Assembly (NCBI GenBank): GCA_025060195.1
Contig: JANXCQ010000031.1
Coordinates: forward strand, 1-46,866
Source of the DNA: Gemmatales bacterium
GTDB taxonomy: Bacteria > Planctomycetota > Planctomycetia > Gemmatales > HRBIN36
Length of the DNA stretch: 46,866 nt
Reading direction: 5' to 3'
Under the pieces are notes generated by a model. It made no database searches. It was given only the letters and a program-made list of their open reading frames with translations, and was not told the origin of the DNA. Every line of letters starts with the position of its first letter. Positions within the stretch are counted from its first letter, which is position 1. The position numbers and the translations under genes are program-made. Below, piece by piece: positions 1 to 9,600 of this stretch.

Positions 1-129
1 CGGCATGTAGGCGGGGTGAATTTCGTCATGGCCGATTGCAGCGTTCGCTTCGTGCGGAACAGCGTCAACCTGAACATGTATCGCGCGGCCGCTACTGTCC
101 GCGGCGGCGAAATTGTATCGTTAGACTAA
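1..129 (+). CDS. DUF1559 prepilin-like protein, C-terminal fragment
   Basis: The window opens inside a gene; frame 1 runs to a TAA at 127-129 and encodes the last 42 residues. They begin RHVGGVNFVMADCSVRF, which matches the C-terminal signature of planctomycete DUF1559 proteins (His, then GGVN, then a short aspartate-containing turn and VRF). The same end pattern (HVGGVNVLFGDGRIGF) occurs in the complete gene at 474-1499, so the two are tandem paralogues. The usual DG of the motif reads DC here. Family members carry a type IV prepilin-like N-terminus and are thought to be cell-surface proteins; no specific function is established. The start lies outside the window. Confidence 0.8.
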   Translation, partial: RHVGGVNFVMADCSVRFVRNSVNLNMYRAAATVRGGEIVSLD

Positions 130-360
130 CGGATATTTTCGACTGACCGAAAGGCGGGCAACATCGGAAGCGTCGCGAGGCTAGGCTCTACTCAGCTGCC
201 ATAGTTAGGCAGACGAACTCCTGTGGTGATTTTCGGAAATCGCTGGAGTTTCCCAAGGGGAGGGAGTCTAACGGGGGCTTGCCCTGGTCTTACGCGACTT
301 TGTTTACTTCTATGGCTACTAAGAGACTTAGAGGATGAATGGAAAAAATTGTTTGCCCTC

Positions 361-390
361 TTGACACTTGTTGACTGAGTGCCATAGACT
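361..390 (+). promoter_or_regulatory. Sigma-70-type promoter for the DUF1559 gene
   Basis: A perfect TTGACA at 361-366 is followed after 18 bases by TAGACT at 385-390 (4 of 6 matches to TATAAT). It sits 84 bases before the start codon of the DUF1559 gene on the same strand, so a transcript would begin near 397. Spacing is one base over the optimum. Assigned by eye. Confidence 0.6.
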
Positions 391-399
391 ACAAATTAG

Positions 400-415
400 T
401 TGTGAAAATTCACAA
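400..415. promoter_or_regulatory. Operator-like perfect palindrome
   Basis: TTGTGAA-AA-TTCACAA is a perfect inverted repeat with 7-base arms and a 2-base centre. It lies about 10 bases after the -10 element, over the predicted first transcribed bases, where a bound repressor would block transcription. It resembles a CRP-like TGTGA/TCACA site but the half-sites are 4 rather than 6 bases apart. The binding protein is unknown. Confidence 0.45.
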
Positions 416-473
416 TCTTTTTCTTTCAGAGTCGAGCCGCCACAGCGCGGTCTCATCATAGGAGGTCCTTTCC

Positions 474-1499
474 ATGAGGCGGGGTCGAGGCTTTACCCTG
501 ATTGAGTTGCTCGTGGTCATCGCAATCATCGGACTTTTGATGGCCTTACTCTTGCCGGCCATTCAACGTGTCCGTGAGGCCAGCAATCGTATGCGCTGCG
601 GTAACAACCTGAAACAAATTGGCATTGCACTACATAATTATGCCAATGACTACGGCGAACGACTACCGCCAGGTGGTATTTCCGACGTGCCTCCGTATGG
701 CACTGGAGGTAACTGGGGCAGTTCTTGGATTGTGTTCCTACTTCCTTACGTTGAGCATCAAAATCTTTTCCAGCGATTCCAGTTCGTCAGCGGCTCAGGT
801 TGGCCCCAAGGGAACAATTATGTTCAAGCGAACAATGTGACTTTGCCGCTGTTTCGGTGTCCCTCCACACCGATTTCGGAGTGGACTACTGCCGCGCCCG
901 TAGGAGGAGTTCGTCTTCACCGGACGACCTACGTTGGTATCGCGGGTGCCCAAGGAAGCCTGATTCCGAGCTACAACGATAATCGTTGGGCTAACGGTTG
1001 TGGAAACGCCGGCTGTTGCTGCGGTGGCATCGCCGCTAGTAATGGTACATTATTCCCAGGCGGAGCGGTGAGAATCGCCGAGATTACCGATGGCACCTCG
1101 AACACCATTTGGGTCAGCGAGCATGGTGATTTTCTGGTTACGGCGAATGGTACGCGCGTAGAATGGGGCGGTTCGTGGCACTCGTGGCTCATCGGTTCTC
1201 AATTAGACAACCCAGTGACCAGCAACCACACTGGTGGGGACCTTCGCCACATGAACATGACGACTATTCGTTATCCGATCAATCAGAAGACGGGTTGGGG
1301 CGACCCCCCCGGTGATTGCGGCTCTCGAGGTGTGTGCGACAATTATGGCAACAACGTGCCGCTAAATTCCGCACACGTCGGCGGCGTAAACGTGCTATTC
1401 GGTGATGGGCGTATCGGTTTTCTGCGGAATTCGACAGCTCTCGACGTTCTGGCTATGTTGGCGATTCGCGACGATGGCCGCAACTTCCGACTCGACTAG
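474..1499 (+). CDS. DUF1559 prepilin-type surface protein
   Basis: A 341-residue protein with a class III signal: MRRGRG/FTLIELLVVIAIIGLL, with Gly at -1, Phe at +1 and Glu at +5, then a hydrophobic helix to about residue 30. A prepilin peptidase should cut after residue 6. The body contains the family's RMRCGNNLKQIGIALHNY segment near residues 40-57 and ends with the HVGGVNVLFGDG signature. A cysteine-rich stretch (CGNAGCCCGG) lies near residue 180. The start is fixed by GGAGG nine bases upstream. DUF1559 proteins are hugely expanded in planctomycetes and are presumed pseudopilin-like surface proteins; their role is not known. The neighbour upstream (1-129) is a paralogue. Confidence 0.9.
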   Translation: MRRGRGFTLIELLVVIAIIGLLMALLLPAIQRVREASNRMRCGNNLKQIGIALHNYANDYGERLPPGGISDVPPYGTGGNWGSSWIVFLLPYVEHQNLFQRFQFVSGSGWPQGNNYVQANNVTLPLFRCPSTPISEWTTAAPVGGVRLHRTTYVGIAGAQGSLIPSYNDNRWANGCGNAGCCCGGIAASNGTLFPGGAVRIAEITDGTSNTIWVSEHGDFLVTANGTRVEWGGSWHSWLIGSQLDNPVTSNHTGGDLRHMNMTTIRYPINQKTGWGDPPGDCGSRGVCDNYGNNVPLNSAHVGGVNVLFGDGRIGFLRNSTALDVLAMLAIRDDGRNFRLD

Positions 1500-1626
1500 T
1501 GCTGGGACTCTTTCCAGCGCAATCGGCGGCAACTCTATTGTGCTTCGATCTGGCAACTATTGGGCTTGCTAGCCGAAAGCGACCAACTCCCGTGACTGTG
1601 CTGTTCTTTTTTAGGCTTTACCGGAA

Positions 1627-2667
1627 TTAGCCGCCGATGGTGTGCATGGTGCGCGTAGGCTTGATGAAGCGGGCGGTGTTGATCTGGTGGCCTTCCCATT
1701 TGGCCCAGACACATTGCCGAACGGCCAAGACGATCTCATCGTCGGAAGCGCCGCCTCGTAGTAATGACTTAATGTCGGTCTCCTCCAGGGCAAACAGGCA
1801 GTAGCGTAGTTTGCCGTCGGCGGTTAGGCGTAGTCGGTTGCACCGGTGGCAAAAGGGTCGCGAAACGCTGGCAATGATACCGACGCGCCCGCCGTCGGGA
1901 TACTCCCACTCCTGAGCCGGTGTGGTACCATCCCCTTCGAGCACGGGACGCAGCGGGCCGAAGGTGCGTTGCAGTTGCTGGAGAATCTCCTCGGCGAAGT
2001 AAACCTTACTGCGCTCCCAATGGCCGGCGCCGATGGGCATGTACTCGATGAAGCGGAGTTCTAAGCCGTGTTCGCGGGCAAACTGGGCGAGCGGGATTAC
2101 CTCGTCCTCGGTAACGCCACGGATACTGACAGCATTAATTTTGATTGGATGAAAGCCGAGACGTCGGGCGACGCGGATGCCTTCCAACACCCGTTCCAGG
2201 CCTTCCCGACGGGTAAGGTGGCGGAATACGTCGGGGCGTAAGGTGTCCAAGCTGATGTTGATGCGACGTAGCCCAGCATGATACAGGCATTCGGCTTGTT
2301 CGGCGAGCAAGATGCCGTTGGTCGTCAGGCTCAGGTCGCGGATGCCGGGAATTTGACGTAACTGTGCGATGAGTTTGTCTAAGTCGCGGCGGACTAACGG
2401 TTCTCCGCCCGTCAAGCGCAGTTTGGTTACCCCGAGAGGCACGAGTAATCGGACAAAGCGGGTGATTTCCTCATACGTGAGCAATTCCTGGCGGGGTAGG
2501 AATACGACATCTTCCGGCATGCAGTAGGTGCAACGGAGGTTGCAACGGTCGGTAACGCTGATGCGCAAATTGGTGTGGATGCGTCCGAAGGTGTCTACGA
2601 GTGGCCCGCTGGTGGGCATGGACGTGAGCGTTTCCGAAACATCAGGTAAGCGGATGCGGTGTGACAT
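1627..2667 (-). CDS. moaA: GTP 3',8-cyclase MoaA
   Basis: A radical-SAM enzyme that converts GTP to 3',8-cyclo-GTP, the first step of molybdenum cofactor synthesis. The protein (346 residues) shows the SAM-binding 4Fe-4S motif CNLRCTYC, the SAM-binding TGGEPL segment, a second C-terminal cluster (FCHRCNRLRL followed by CLF), and ends in the Gly-Gly tail typical of MoaA. The chosen ATG at 2667 lies 11 bases after the moaE stop, giving a normal MoaA length. The open frame extends upstream to 2913, but that part overlaps moaE and encodes an Arg/Pro-rich sequence unlike MoaA, so it is excluded. It is the last gene of the moaD-moaE-moaA unit. A later ATG at 2619 is possible. Confidence 0.93.
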   Translation of the reverse strand: MSHRIRLPDVSETLTSMPTSGPLVDTFGRIHTNLRISVTDRCNLRCTYCMPEDVVFLPRQELLTYEEITRFVRLLVPLGVTKLRLTGGEPLVRRDLDKLIAQLRQIPGIRDLSLTTNGILLAEQAECLYHAGLRRINISLDTLRPDVFRHLTRREGLERVLEGIRVARRLGFHPIKINAVSIRGVTEDEVIPLAQFAREHGLELRFIEYMPIGAGHWERSKVYFAEEILQQLQRTFGPLRPVLEGDGTTPAQEWEYPDGGRVGIIASVSRPFCHRCNRLRLTADGKLRYCLFALEETDIKSLLRGGASDDEIVLAVRQCVWAKWEGHQINTARFIKPTRTMHTIGG

Positions 2668-2678
2668 GGCAGGTGAGA

Positions 2679-3116
2679 TTAGACAGGTGCGGTCTCGGCT
2701 GTCGTGCCGCTGGGGTGAATCCACTGGCTGGAGCCGTCGGCCCAGTGTTCTTTTTTCCAGATGGGGACGATTTGTTTGATCCGTTCGATGGCATGGCGTG
2801 CGGCGAGGAAAGCATCGTGCCGGTGTGGGGCACTGACGACCACGGCGACGCTGATTTCGCCTGGTTCGAGTCGGCCCAGGCGGTGTACCAAAGCGGCGTG
2901 GGTAATCCGCCATTTCCGCCGCATTTCTTCCTCGATCTGGGCGAGGTGTTTTTCCGCAACTGGCGCGTAGGCTTCATATTCCAGCGCGAGTGTGACTTGT
3001 TCGCCGGTGATTTCACGAACGGTGCCGAGGAAAAGCACAACTGCCCCTGCGGTTCGGCAGCGTACTGATTCGACAAGCGCAGCGTAGTCAATTGGTTCGC
3101 GTTGCAGGCGAATCAC
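2679..3116 (-). CDS. moaE: Molybdopterin synthase catalytic subunit MoaE
   Basis: The large subunit of molybdopterin synthase (145 residues), which with MoaD inserts two sulfurs into cyclic pyranopterin monophosphate. Family landmarks: GAVVLFLGTVRE near residue 25, LEYEAYAPVAEKHL, the basic segment SAPHRHDAFLAARHAIERIK, and the active-site region VPIWKKEHW with the conserved lysines. Translation starts at a GTG (3116) that overlaps the moaD stop as GTGA. The ribosome binding site GGAGG lies within the last moaD codons, nine bases before the GTG, so translation of the two subunits is probably coupled. The stop is 11 bases before moaA. Confidence 0.93.
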   Translation of the reverse strand: MIRLQREPIDYAALVESVRCRTAGAVVLFLGTVREITGEQVTLALEYEAYAPVAEKHLAQIEEEMRRKWRITHAALVHRLGRLEPGEISVAVVVSAPHRHDAFLAARHAIERIKQIVPIWKKEHWADGSSQWIHPSGTTAETAPV

Positions 3117-3367
3117 GAGGAGGAGCCTCCACTGACAGGGGGCAGGACGGCCAGCGTGGCTTCGGCAGGAATCACAGTGTCGTCGCTAGCCAAGACATCG
3201 TGCACGGCCCATTGACAGCGGGGAAGAAATTCGGCCAGCGCGGGGAATCGTCGGACTACTTCCTGCCGTACTTGGCTGAGCCGCGCGCCGGGAGGGATTT
3301 CGAGTACGGCACAATCCGTGCCAGCCAGTTCCTTAGCCCGGGCAAAAAAAAGGACGCGCACCGTCAT
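3113..3367 (-). CDS. moaD: Molybdopterin synthase sulfur carrier MoaD, with C-terminal extension
   Basis: An 84-residue ubiquitin-fold sulfur carrier: MTVRVLFFARAKELAG at the start, an EIPPGARLSQV strand-turn, a PALAEFLP segment and the terminal LPPVSGG. Normally MoaD ends exactly at Gly-Gly, whose carboxylate is adenylated by MoeB and then thiolated. Here three serine codons follow before the TGA (GGSSS). The Gly-Gly codons (GGA GGC) also form the Shine-Dalgarno sequence of moaE. The start ATG at 3367 is five bases after the stop of the FAD/Fe-S oxidoreductase gene; a longer reading frame to 3634 overlaps that gene and is not MoaD-like. Either the tail is trimmed by a protease or this copy is impaired. 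Confidence 0.88.
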   Translation of the reverse strand: MTVRVLFFARAKELAGTDCAVLEIPPGARLSQVRQEVVRRFPALAEFLPRCQWAVHDVLASDDTVIPAEATLAVLPPVSGGSSS

Positions 3368-3372
3368 AGTCG

Positions 3373-6300
3373 TTATAACGTTCGCACGCCCAGGGGACGC
3401 TGCAGGCGCGCTTCGAGTTCGGGCAGCGCTCCTGCGGCTAGCGCTAAGTATTGTACGGGATGCAGGGCGCGTTTGTTGGTGACATCTTCTATTTGGAGTC
3501 GGCAACTGCTGCACTCGCTGGACCCGAAATGAATCGCGGGAAGGGCTAGGCGTTCCAACATGGGTCGTCCGGCGGCCAGGGAGTCGGCGTAGTTGCGTTC
3601 GCTCAGGCCAAACGGCCCCGCCATGCCGGAACAACTCACGTCCAGCACGTGCACCTGGAGTTGCGGAATGAGCCGGAGCAAATCGGGGCCGTGGACGCCT
3701 AATCCGAGGGCTTTAATATGACACGGGACATGATGTCCAATGTTCAGTGGCAGAGGTTGGAGCCTGTCCACAGGCAGCTTTCCTTGTTGGCACAGATGCC
3801 AGAGGTACGAGGCCAATTCGCGGGTTTTTTGGGCTACGGGTTCAACGTCGGGATCGTCCAGAATATTCGCGTGATCAACGCGGAACATGATTGCCGAGGT
3901 CGGTTCGCAACAGACAATATCAAAACCCTCGCGGGCCAGATCTCCGAAAATCTGCAGATTGCGTCGTGCCAGGCGCCGCGCGGTGTCCACATCGCCACAA
4001 GCTAACGCGGCCATACCGCAGTTGACTTGCCCGGGAGGGACATACACGCGTATTTCGGCTTGCTGGAGTAGCCGCACTGTGGCCAGTGGTAAAGTGGTAT
4101 CCACGTAATTCCCGTAAAAATCAACGAATAAGGCCACGCGGGATGCCGAAGCGGTGCGACGGGGTCGGCGCGTCCAACCGAAGCGCTGGGCTAATTTCAG
4201 AAAGGGCACGTTGGCCAGTTTGGGTAACCGCCTACGACGGGCCAGGCCGAAGATGCGATTCAATACTCCTCGAAATAATGGATTTTCTAACCCCGCATTA
4301 ATAAGCCAGGCGAATTTGGAGACCCACGCGGCAAAACCTTCTAGGCGGGCTAGTACCCACTGATTCAAAGGCAGACCGTTCTCCGCCACGTGTTGGGCTT
4401 TGGCTTCGAGCATGAGCTTAGGCACGTTGACCCGGGCTGGGCATTCCAGCGCGCACATTTTGCAATTCACGCACAAGTCAGCGACCTCACGCACCGCGTC
4501 GGCACTGAGCAGGTCGGCGGGAAGCGTGCCATCTAGCAGTGAGCGCATCAGATTCGCCTTAGCCCGCGGGGTGGCAGCCTCTTCATGGCGCACACGAAAC
4601 AGCGGGCACATACGCTGAGCTGGCGACTCGGTTCGGCAGGCGCCACAGCCGTTGCACAGTTGAATGTTCGCGCACAAACTGTCTTCGGGCCAACGCAACG
4701 CCCAGACCGTTTTGGATGAGGATACGGTGGATGAAATCGGAGAAGTGTCCGCGGTCGAGGGAATCCGCATGCGGCAGTCTCGACGTATGGAGCGTGCCAG
4801 CGATTCATCCACCTCCGCGAGCTTCCCCGGATTGAAAATGTTTGCGGGGTCGAAGAGGCGTTTGACTTCGCGAAAGAGATCGGCAAGCCGGCCGTATTGT
4901 TGGCGCACCCACGGAGAGCGGGCCAGTCCTACCCCGTGCTGGGCGCTAATAGTTCCGCCCAGCCGCCAGACCCACTCATACACTTGTTCCGCCAGAGAGC
5001 GTAAGCGCTCGAATGTATCGGGTTGCCGCCAATCCACTAACGGGCGCGTATGAACCATGCCCGCAGCGGCGTGGATCAAAAAAGCAGCCGTCATAGCATG
5101 CTGCTGCAACAACTCTTGCACGCGCACCAAGAATTCCCGCAAATGCTCCACAGGCACGGCGACGTCTTCGATATACGGCGCGGGTTGGAGCTGCCCCGGC
5201 AGGGCATGGAGTAACGGCAGGGCAGCATGACGCAGTTGCCAGAGCCAGTTCACCTCTTTAGGGTCATCGGCCAAGTACGTTCCCAACACGCCGGGCAAAT
5301 CTCGCGCATAGGCAAGCCAATCCTTGGCTTGTTCTACCGCACCCGTGGCCACGCTTTCAAACTCCACTAAGAGCACCGCTTCGACATCAGGAGAGACCAC
5401 GCGATAATATTCGGGATGTGCGGTGAGCGTCAGCGATAGGAGCCGACGATCTAAAAGTTCGCAGGCGGAAGGTGTAAACGCGACGCAGGCAGCGGCGGCC
5501 TGAGCAGCCCATTCCAAGCTCTGAAACGCCACCAGAACCATAGCCCGCTGACGCGGCAGGGGCACCGTGCGCAGCGTAGCCTCGGTAATCAAAGCTAACG
5601 TACCTTCCGAACCGACGAGCAAGCCGGCCAAGTCAAAGCCTTCGGGTCGCAAAGCGTCCGCCAAGGCGTAGCCGCAACGGTTAAAGCGCGTACGTGGCAG
5701 ACAGGTTTGCAGCAGATCGCGATGGCCATGGATGAGTGTGGTGAGCTCCCGCACCAAAAGCTGTTTCCGCGACTGGCGCTCCTGAACCGGGAGGTTGTCC
5801 GCGCGGGCATCTGGTGGAGAGCATAGTTCCGCAGGAGGAATTTGCGTGTCAATATCGCTTTGCTCTTGACCGTTCGGTGCCACAGCATTTGCCGAGAAAG
5901 CCTGGGCATATGGTTCCGCACGATGGCATTCTTCAACGGTGCCATCGGCCCAGACGCACCGAAGTCGCTGCGTGTATTGACGGAGATAACCATAATAAAC
6001 AGCTCGAGCACCGCTGGCGTTGTTGGCCAGCATGCCGCCTAGAGTGCACTGCTGCGCACTGGCGGTATCGATGGCGATTTGCCGACCCAGGGCTGCTAGT
6101 TGTTGCTGTAATTGTTGATAGACTACTCCCGGCTGCACGCGTACATAGTCGTCATCCACTTCTAACACTCGGCGAAAGTGCTTGCTGAAATCCAACACGA
6201 TACCCGAGGTCAGGGACTCCCCGGCCATGCCCGAACCGCCGCCACGAGCGGCCAGCGGTATTCTCTGTTCCCGCGCATAGCGGACGACGCGAACGACATC

Positions 6301-6453
6301 CTCTTCATCAGCGGGCATGACCACGGCCAGGGGCATCACCTGAAAGATGCTCGCATCGGTGCTATACAAGGCCCGCGAAACTGCGTCGGTCCGCACTTCG
6401 CCGCGGATTTCGCCACGGAGGTCCGCAGCAATCGCCTCAGCGTTCTTACTCAC
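3373..6453 (-). CDS. Fused FAD-linked oxidase / Fe-S oxidoreductase (GlcD-GlcF or YdiJ-like)
   Basis: A 1026-residue two-part dehydrogenase. The front half is a FAD-binding PCMH/VAO-type domain with the PLAARGGGSGMAGESL loop near residue 70 and LGGMLANNASGAR near 140, followed by an FAD-linked oxidase C-terminal domain. From about residue 597 it has a ferredoxin-like region: CNGCGACR and, near 660, LCVNCKMCALECP, two 4Fe-4S motifs. The last 250 residues hold CCG-type cysteine motifs (NCGM, CCEPTS, PCH, CSGMAG, CSSC). This architecture matches enzymes oxidising D-2-hydroxy acids such as D-lactate, glycolate or 2-hydroxyglutarate, passing electrons to quinone or another carrier; the substrate cannot be told. 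It is immediately followed by moaD (five bases), suggesting co-transcription. Confidence 0.88.
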   Translation of the reverse strand: MSKNAEAIAADLRGEIRGEVRTDAVSRALYSTDASIFQVMPLAVVMPADEEDVVRVVRYAREQRIPLAARGGGSGMAGESLTSGIVLDFSKHFRRVLEVDDDYVRVQPGVVYQQLQQQLAALGRQIAIDTASAQQCTLGGMLANNASGARAVYYGYLRQYTQRLRCVWADGTVEECHRAEPYAQAFSANAVAPNGQEQSDIDTQIPPAELCSPPDARADNLPVQERQSRKQLLVRELTTLIHGHRDLLQTCLPRTRFNRCGYALADALRPEGFDLAGLLVGSEGTLALITEATLRTVPLPRQRAMVLVAFQSLEWAAQAAAACVAFTPSACELLDRRLLSLTLTAHPEYYRVVSPDVEAVLLVEFESVATGAVEQAKDWLAYARDLPGVLGTYLADDPKEVNWLWQLRHAALPLLHALPGQLQPAPYIEDVAVPVEHLREFLVRVQELLQQHAMTAAFLIHAAAGMVHTRPLVDWRQPDTFERLRSLAEQVYEWVWRLGGTISAQHGVGLARSPWVRQQYGRLADLFREVKRLFDPANIFNPGKLAEVDESLARSIRRDCRMRIPSTADTSPISSTVSSSKTVWALRWPEDSLCANIQLCNGCGACRTESPAQRMCPLFRVRHEEAATPRAKANLMRSLLDGTLPADLLSADAVREVADLCVNCKMCALECPARVNVPKLMLEAKAQHVAENGLPLNQWVLARLEGFAAWVSKFAWLINAGLENPLFRGVLNRIFGLARRRRLPKLANVPFLKLAQRFGWTRRPRRTASASRVALFVDFYGNYVDTTLPLATVRLLQQAEIRVYVPPGQVNCGMAALACGDVDTARRLARRNLQIFGDLAREGFDIVCCEPTSAIMFRVDHANILDDPDVEPVAQKTRELASYLWHLCQQGKLPVDRLQPLPLNIGHHVPCHIKALGLGVHGPDLLRLIPQLQVHVLDVSCSGMAGPFGLSERNYADSLAAGRPMLERLALPAIHFGSSECSSCRLQIEDVTNKRALHPVQYLALAAGALPELEARLQRPLGVRTL

Positions 6454-6692
6454 CAGCTGACTCCCCCATCCGCCCCACCCCTACACACTACGAAATGTAA
6501 ACTCCCGGGGACGTCCATGGCCTTTGGCTTCATCCCGGCGATGGATTATTGTACGGAAACAAAAATGGGGCACGCGTGTCAACCAGACATAGTTGCAGCC
6601 GCGGCTACTAAGCAAAATTGCCAAGCCATAGGCAGATCAACGAAGTTCGCCATTGGCAACCGAGTTTCTAAGACACCGACTCGAACGCGGCA

Positions 6693-9600
6693 TCACTGGA
6701 TGCGCGACCAGAAGAACACGCAGGGCGGTTCGTTATTCGGACCGATGCGGCGTGGATCAATATCTGTACGGCCTAACAGCTGTTCCACAGGCACACCACG
6801 CTGCAACATCCATTCGGCCAGAATCGTGCGATCTACAAGGGCGAAGAAGCGATAACGAACTTGCCGACCTGCATCGGCATCGATTTCGGGGCCGAGCGTT
6901 CCCGTGTTTGGATCTACTTCAAAGAACCCCACGGTACACCAGACAGCAAAGACATTGCTGCGGCTGGTAACGCGGTCATAAATGTTGGCAAAGAACGAGG
7001 CGTATTCTTGAAGCGGTGTTGGCGGATGGTTGTCGTCGAGCAGGATGCGCTGACCTGCACCATTCGAGCGCCACCAGGAGTCCTCGGCGTTCAGGCCTTG
7101 AGGTAGTGGGCCGCCTGCCCCTAAATAACCTGAGGCGAACCCCCAGTTGGGGCGCATTTGGCGCGCTGCCAGCCATTGTAACCACTTCTGGGTAATATTC
7201 TGGCCACTGGCCTGCGGTTGTCCCGTCGCGGTGACCCACTCAGAAATCGCGGCCAGAACTTCTTCCGCTGGAGATGTGTTGAGGTTCACCTTACCGCGAA
7301 CTCGATAGGGGCCGACGTGCATAGGTGCTAAACTGGGAGGCACCAGCTCCAGGAATTCCAGGACGCGGTAAATCCGTGCTGTTGGATCGAACCAAGGCGC
7401 GTAATGGAATTCGGGATGGTTAGGATTCAGGTATCGCCGCGTCAGTTTGTGGGTTTTGTAGGCCGACACTCGAAGTAACTCTAAGGTCGGTAGTGCGGCA
7501 TTATCCGGCTGGGCAGGCCAGGGGCCGCCTAAGAATCCAGGATTCGCCTTGCCCAGGGAATGCCAAGTGTTAGTCGGCTGCATGTTAACTTGCAGCGGAT
7601 TGGGATTTTGCTGGTTATGAAGGCAAGACACAGCATCGGCGTATGGATTCGTCCTCGCCCAGGAAACGGAAGCGCCCGTCGGATTACCTCGAGCGTCCAC
7701 GGTACGATCGGCCAGGCCGAAATTCGGTCGGACTGCTAACATGTCTTGTGTAACGTAAGGATTTACGACCAACGGATTGTGATTCGGATCGTAGTCGGGT
7801 ATGAGGTTGCCCGATTGCGGGTCCCGGAATAAAGCCAGCGTTTGGGGCACGTTCAGAGCATTCATCTGGGGATAGGCTAATCGGCGCAACAAGACAAGGT
7901 AATTTCTGCTTTCGACGAAGGTATTATTCTGGGCATCAGTGAAATGCCAGTGCACGTTACCGTTCTGATCTGTCCTACGCTCCAGCGTGAACTTGAGATT
8001 GTCGGTCTGGATTCGGTTGAGGGGCGCGTTATTCGGATCGGAAAGAGTCTTATCCACAGTGTCCCCACTTGGCCCGATCAGCAAGTGCGGATCGTTGTTG
8101 GTCCAGTTTCCCGCGACGGGGGGTAAGCGCCAGGGGGGAGTCGGCGCGGTTTGGTTTTGGGGTGGCGGTTGCAGGAGATCGCTGTCATTCGTTTGGGCAC
8201 GGATATGAGTAGAATTCGCTTCTCCTAGAACGTTGTCGCCGTTGGCTGCGCCAGCGATGGGATCAATGGAATCATTGAGGTGCTCGGCCGAAACTATCAT
8301 GAGCCGGTATCGGGGCACAGTGACTTTGCGATTGGGATCATTCGGATCATCGGGTCCCAGGATTTCCGCGGGACTACCCGGAGCATTCAGCAATTCGATC
8401 CAGCAATGGACATCAAACTTACCGTCCACGCGAAGGTTCTTATTGCCATCAAATGGTTCTTGATACTCAAATAAAGCTTCGTTGATAATCACACGCGGGC
8501 GCTCGGTGCCGAATACCCAGTAACGGAGATTCGGCGCAGGCGCATTGCTGGGCCGCGACGGATCGTCGAGAGGATAACCGTCCATGTCGGTGTAAAACAT
8601 GAACGGTGTGCTGTTATTGTCGGGGTCAAGATAGTCAACTATGTTGACGGCCAGTTGCGCCAGGTAACGCAAAGGCTTGAGTTCATCGTCGGTGGGATCA
8701 AGCGGGTTAGCCACCCGAGCGCGAACACCGTAGGGTGGCCAATAAGGAGGCGTAGGCTGCCTATTAGGATACACACCCTTAAACCAGGGCGGAGTCGGCA
8801 CATTGATCAGAGCTGCCGGGTTCTCATCCAACAAGCCACACACGTACAGCAGCCGGAAGTAAATATCCCGAGCCAGAGCCTGACGTTGTAAGATCGCCCG
8901 CGATAGTTGCTGTTTCGCCGGTCCGCCCGCAGGGTCATTTTGCAAATCCACGACAGCAGGATAAGCTGTCAGGGAGTTAATCCGGCTGGTGAGATTCAGA
9001 CGTTCGTGCGACGGGAACGAAGCCGTTCCCACGACTTGACCAGCGGCGTTATAACGGTTGACATGGCGAGCAATGCGGCCGGTCCATTCCCAGGTGCCAG
9101 TCTGCTGGTTCTGGACCACCCGAAAATCCCCCTGATTGAACTGGTTGGCCCGATACGCCTGAACAAACTGCCGCCCCACGCCAGGGGCCGCCACCGATCC
9201 TTGCCAAGTCCAGAAGACACGCGGATTATTCCCCGGCCCAGGGTTCCCCCGAGGAACGCCCTGGGGCAGCGGATAAGGCAGTCTCCATCTCGGCCCGTCA
9301 TCGGGATTGCCAACGGGCGGATAACTGATGGCATTGTAAATGTCTGTTTGCTGCGAGGCATCCGACCAAGGTTCGCGGTACAGCTGCGGAGCAAAACCCG
9401 CCCAGCGGATGTCGCTGCTTGCCACCGTCAGCATGTGCCGACGGCGCATGTCCCGCAACGTGTTCGGCAGCGCAGGGAACAAAACTGAGGTAAAGCTATC
9501 CGCATTGGTATCGGCATGACGCCACAAGAACTCCCCCTCGCACGGAAAGTAGTAACCAGGACTTAGGCTTTGCTGCAAAACGGGTTGCGGATTCCAGAGC

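Larger units (their letters stand above)
130..473. other. Intergenic region between the two DUF1559 genes
   Basis: No coding frame is convincing in this 344-base gap. It holds a nested inverted repeat at 217-249: outer arms ACTCC/GGAGT and an inner GATTT-TCGG-AAATC hairpin, not followed by a T-run. Further on are a promoter-like pair of hexamers (361-390), a perfect palindrome (400-415) and a strong ribosome binding site (GGAGG at 461-465) for the gene at 474. Confidence 0.6.

Noticed and set aside
400..415. Palindrome as a standard CRP site
   Set aside because: The TGTGA and TCACA halves are separated by 4 bases, not the 6 of the CRP consensus; kept only as an operator of unknown protein.
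2668..2913. N-terminal extension of the moaA reading frame
   Set aside because: It overlaps moaE in another frame and encodes an Arg/Pro-rich stretch unlike MoaA; the ATG at 2667 gives normal length.
3368..3634. N-terminal extension of the moaD reading frame
   Set aside because: It overlaps the end of the FAD/Fe-S oxidoreductase gene and does not resemble the ubiquitin fold.
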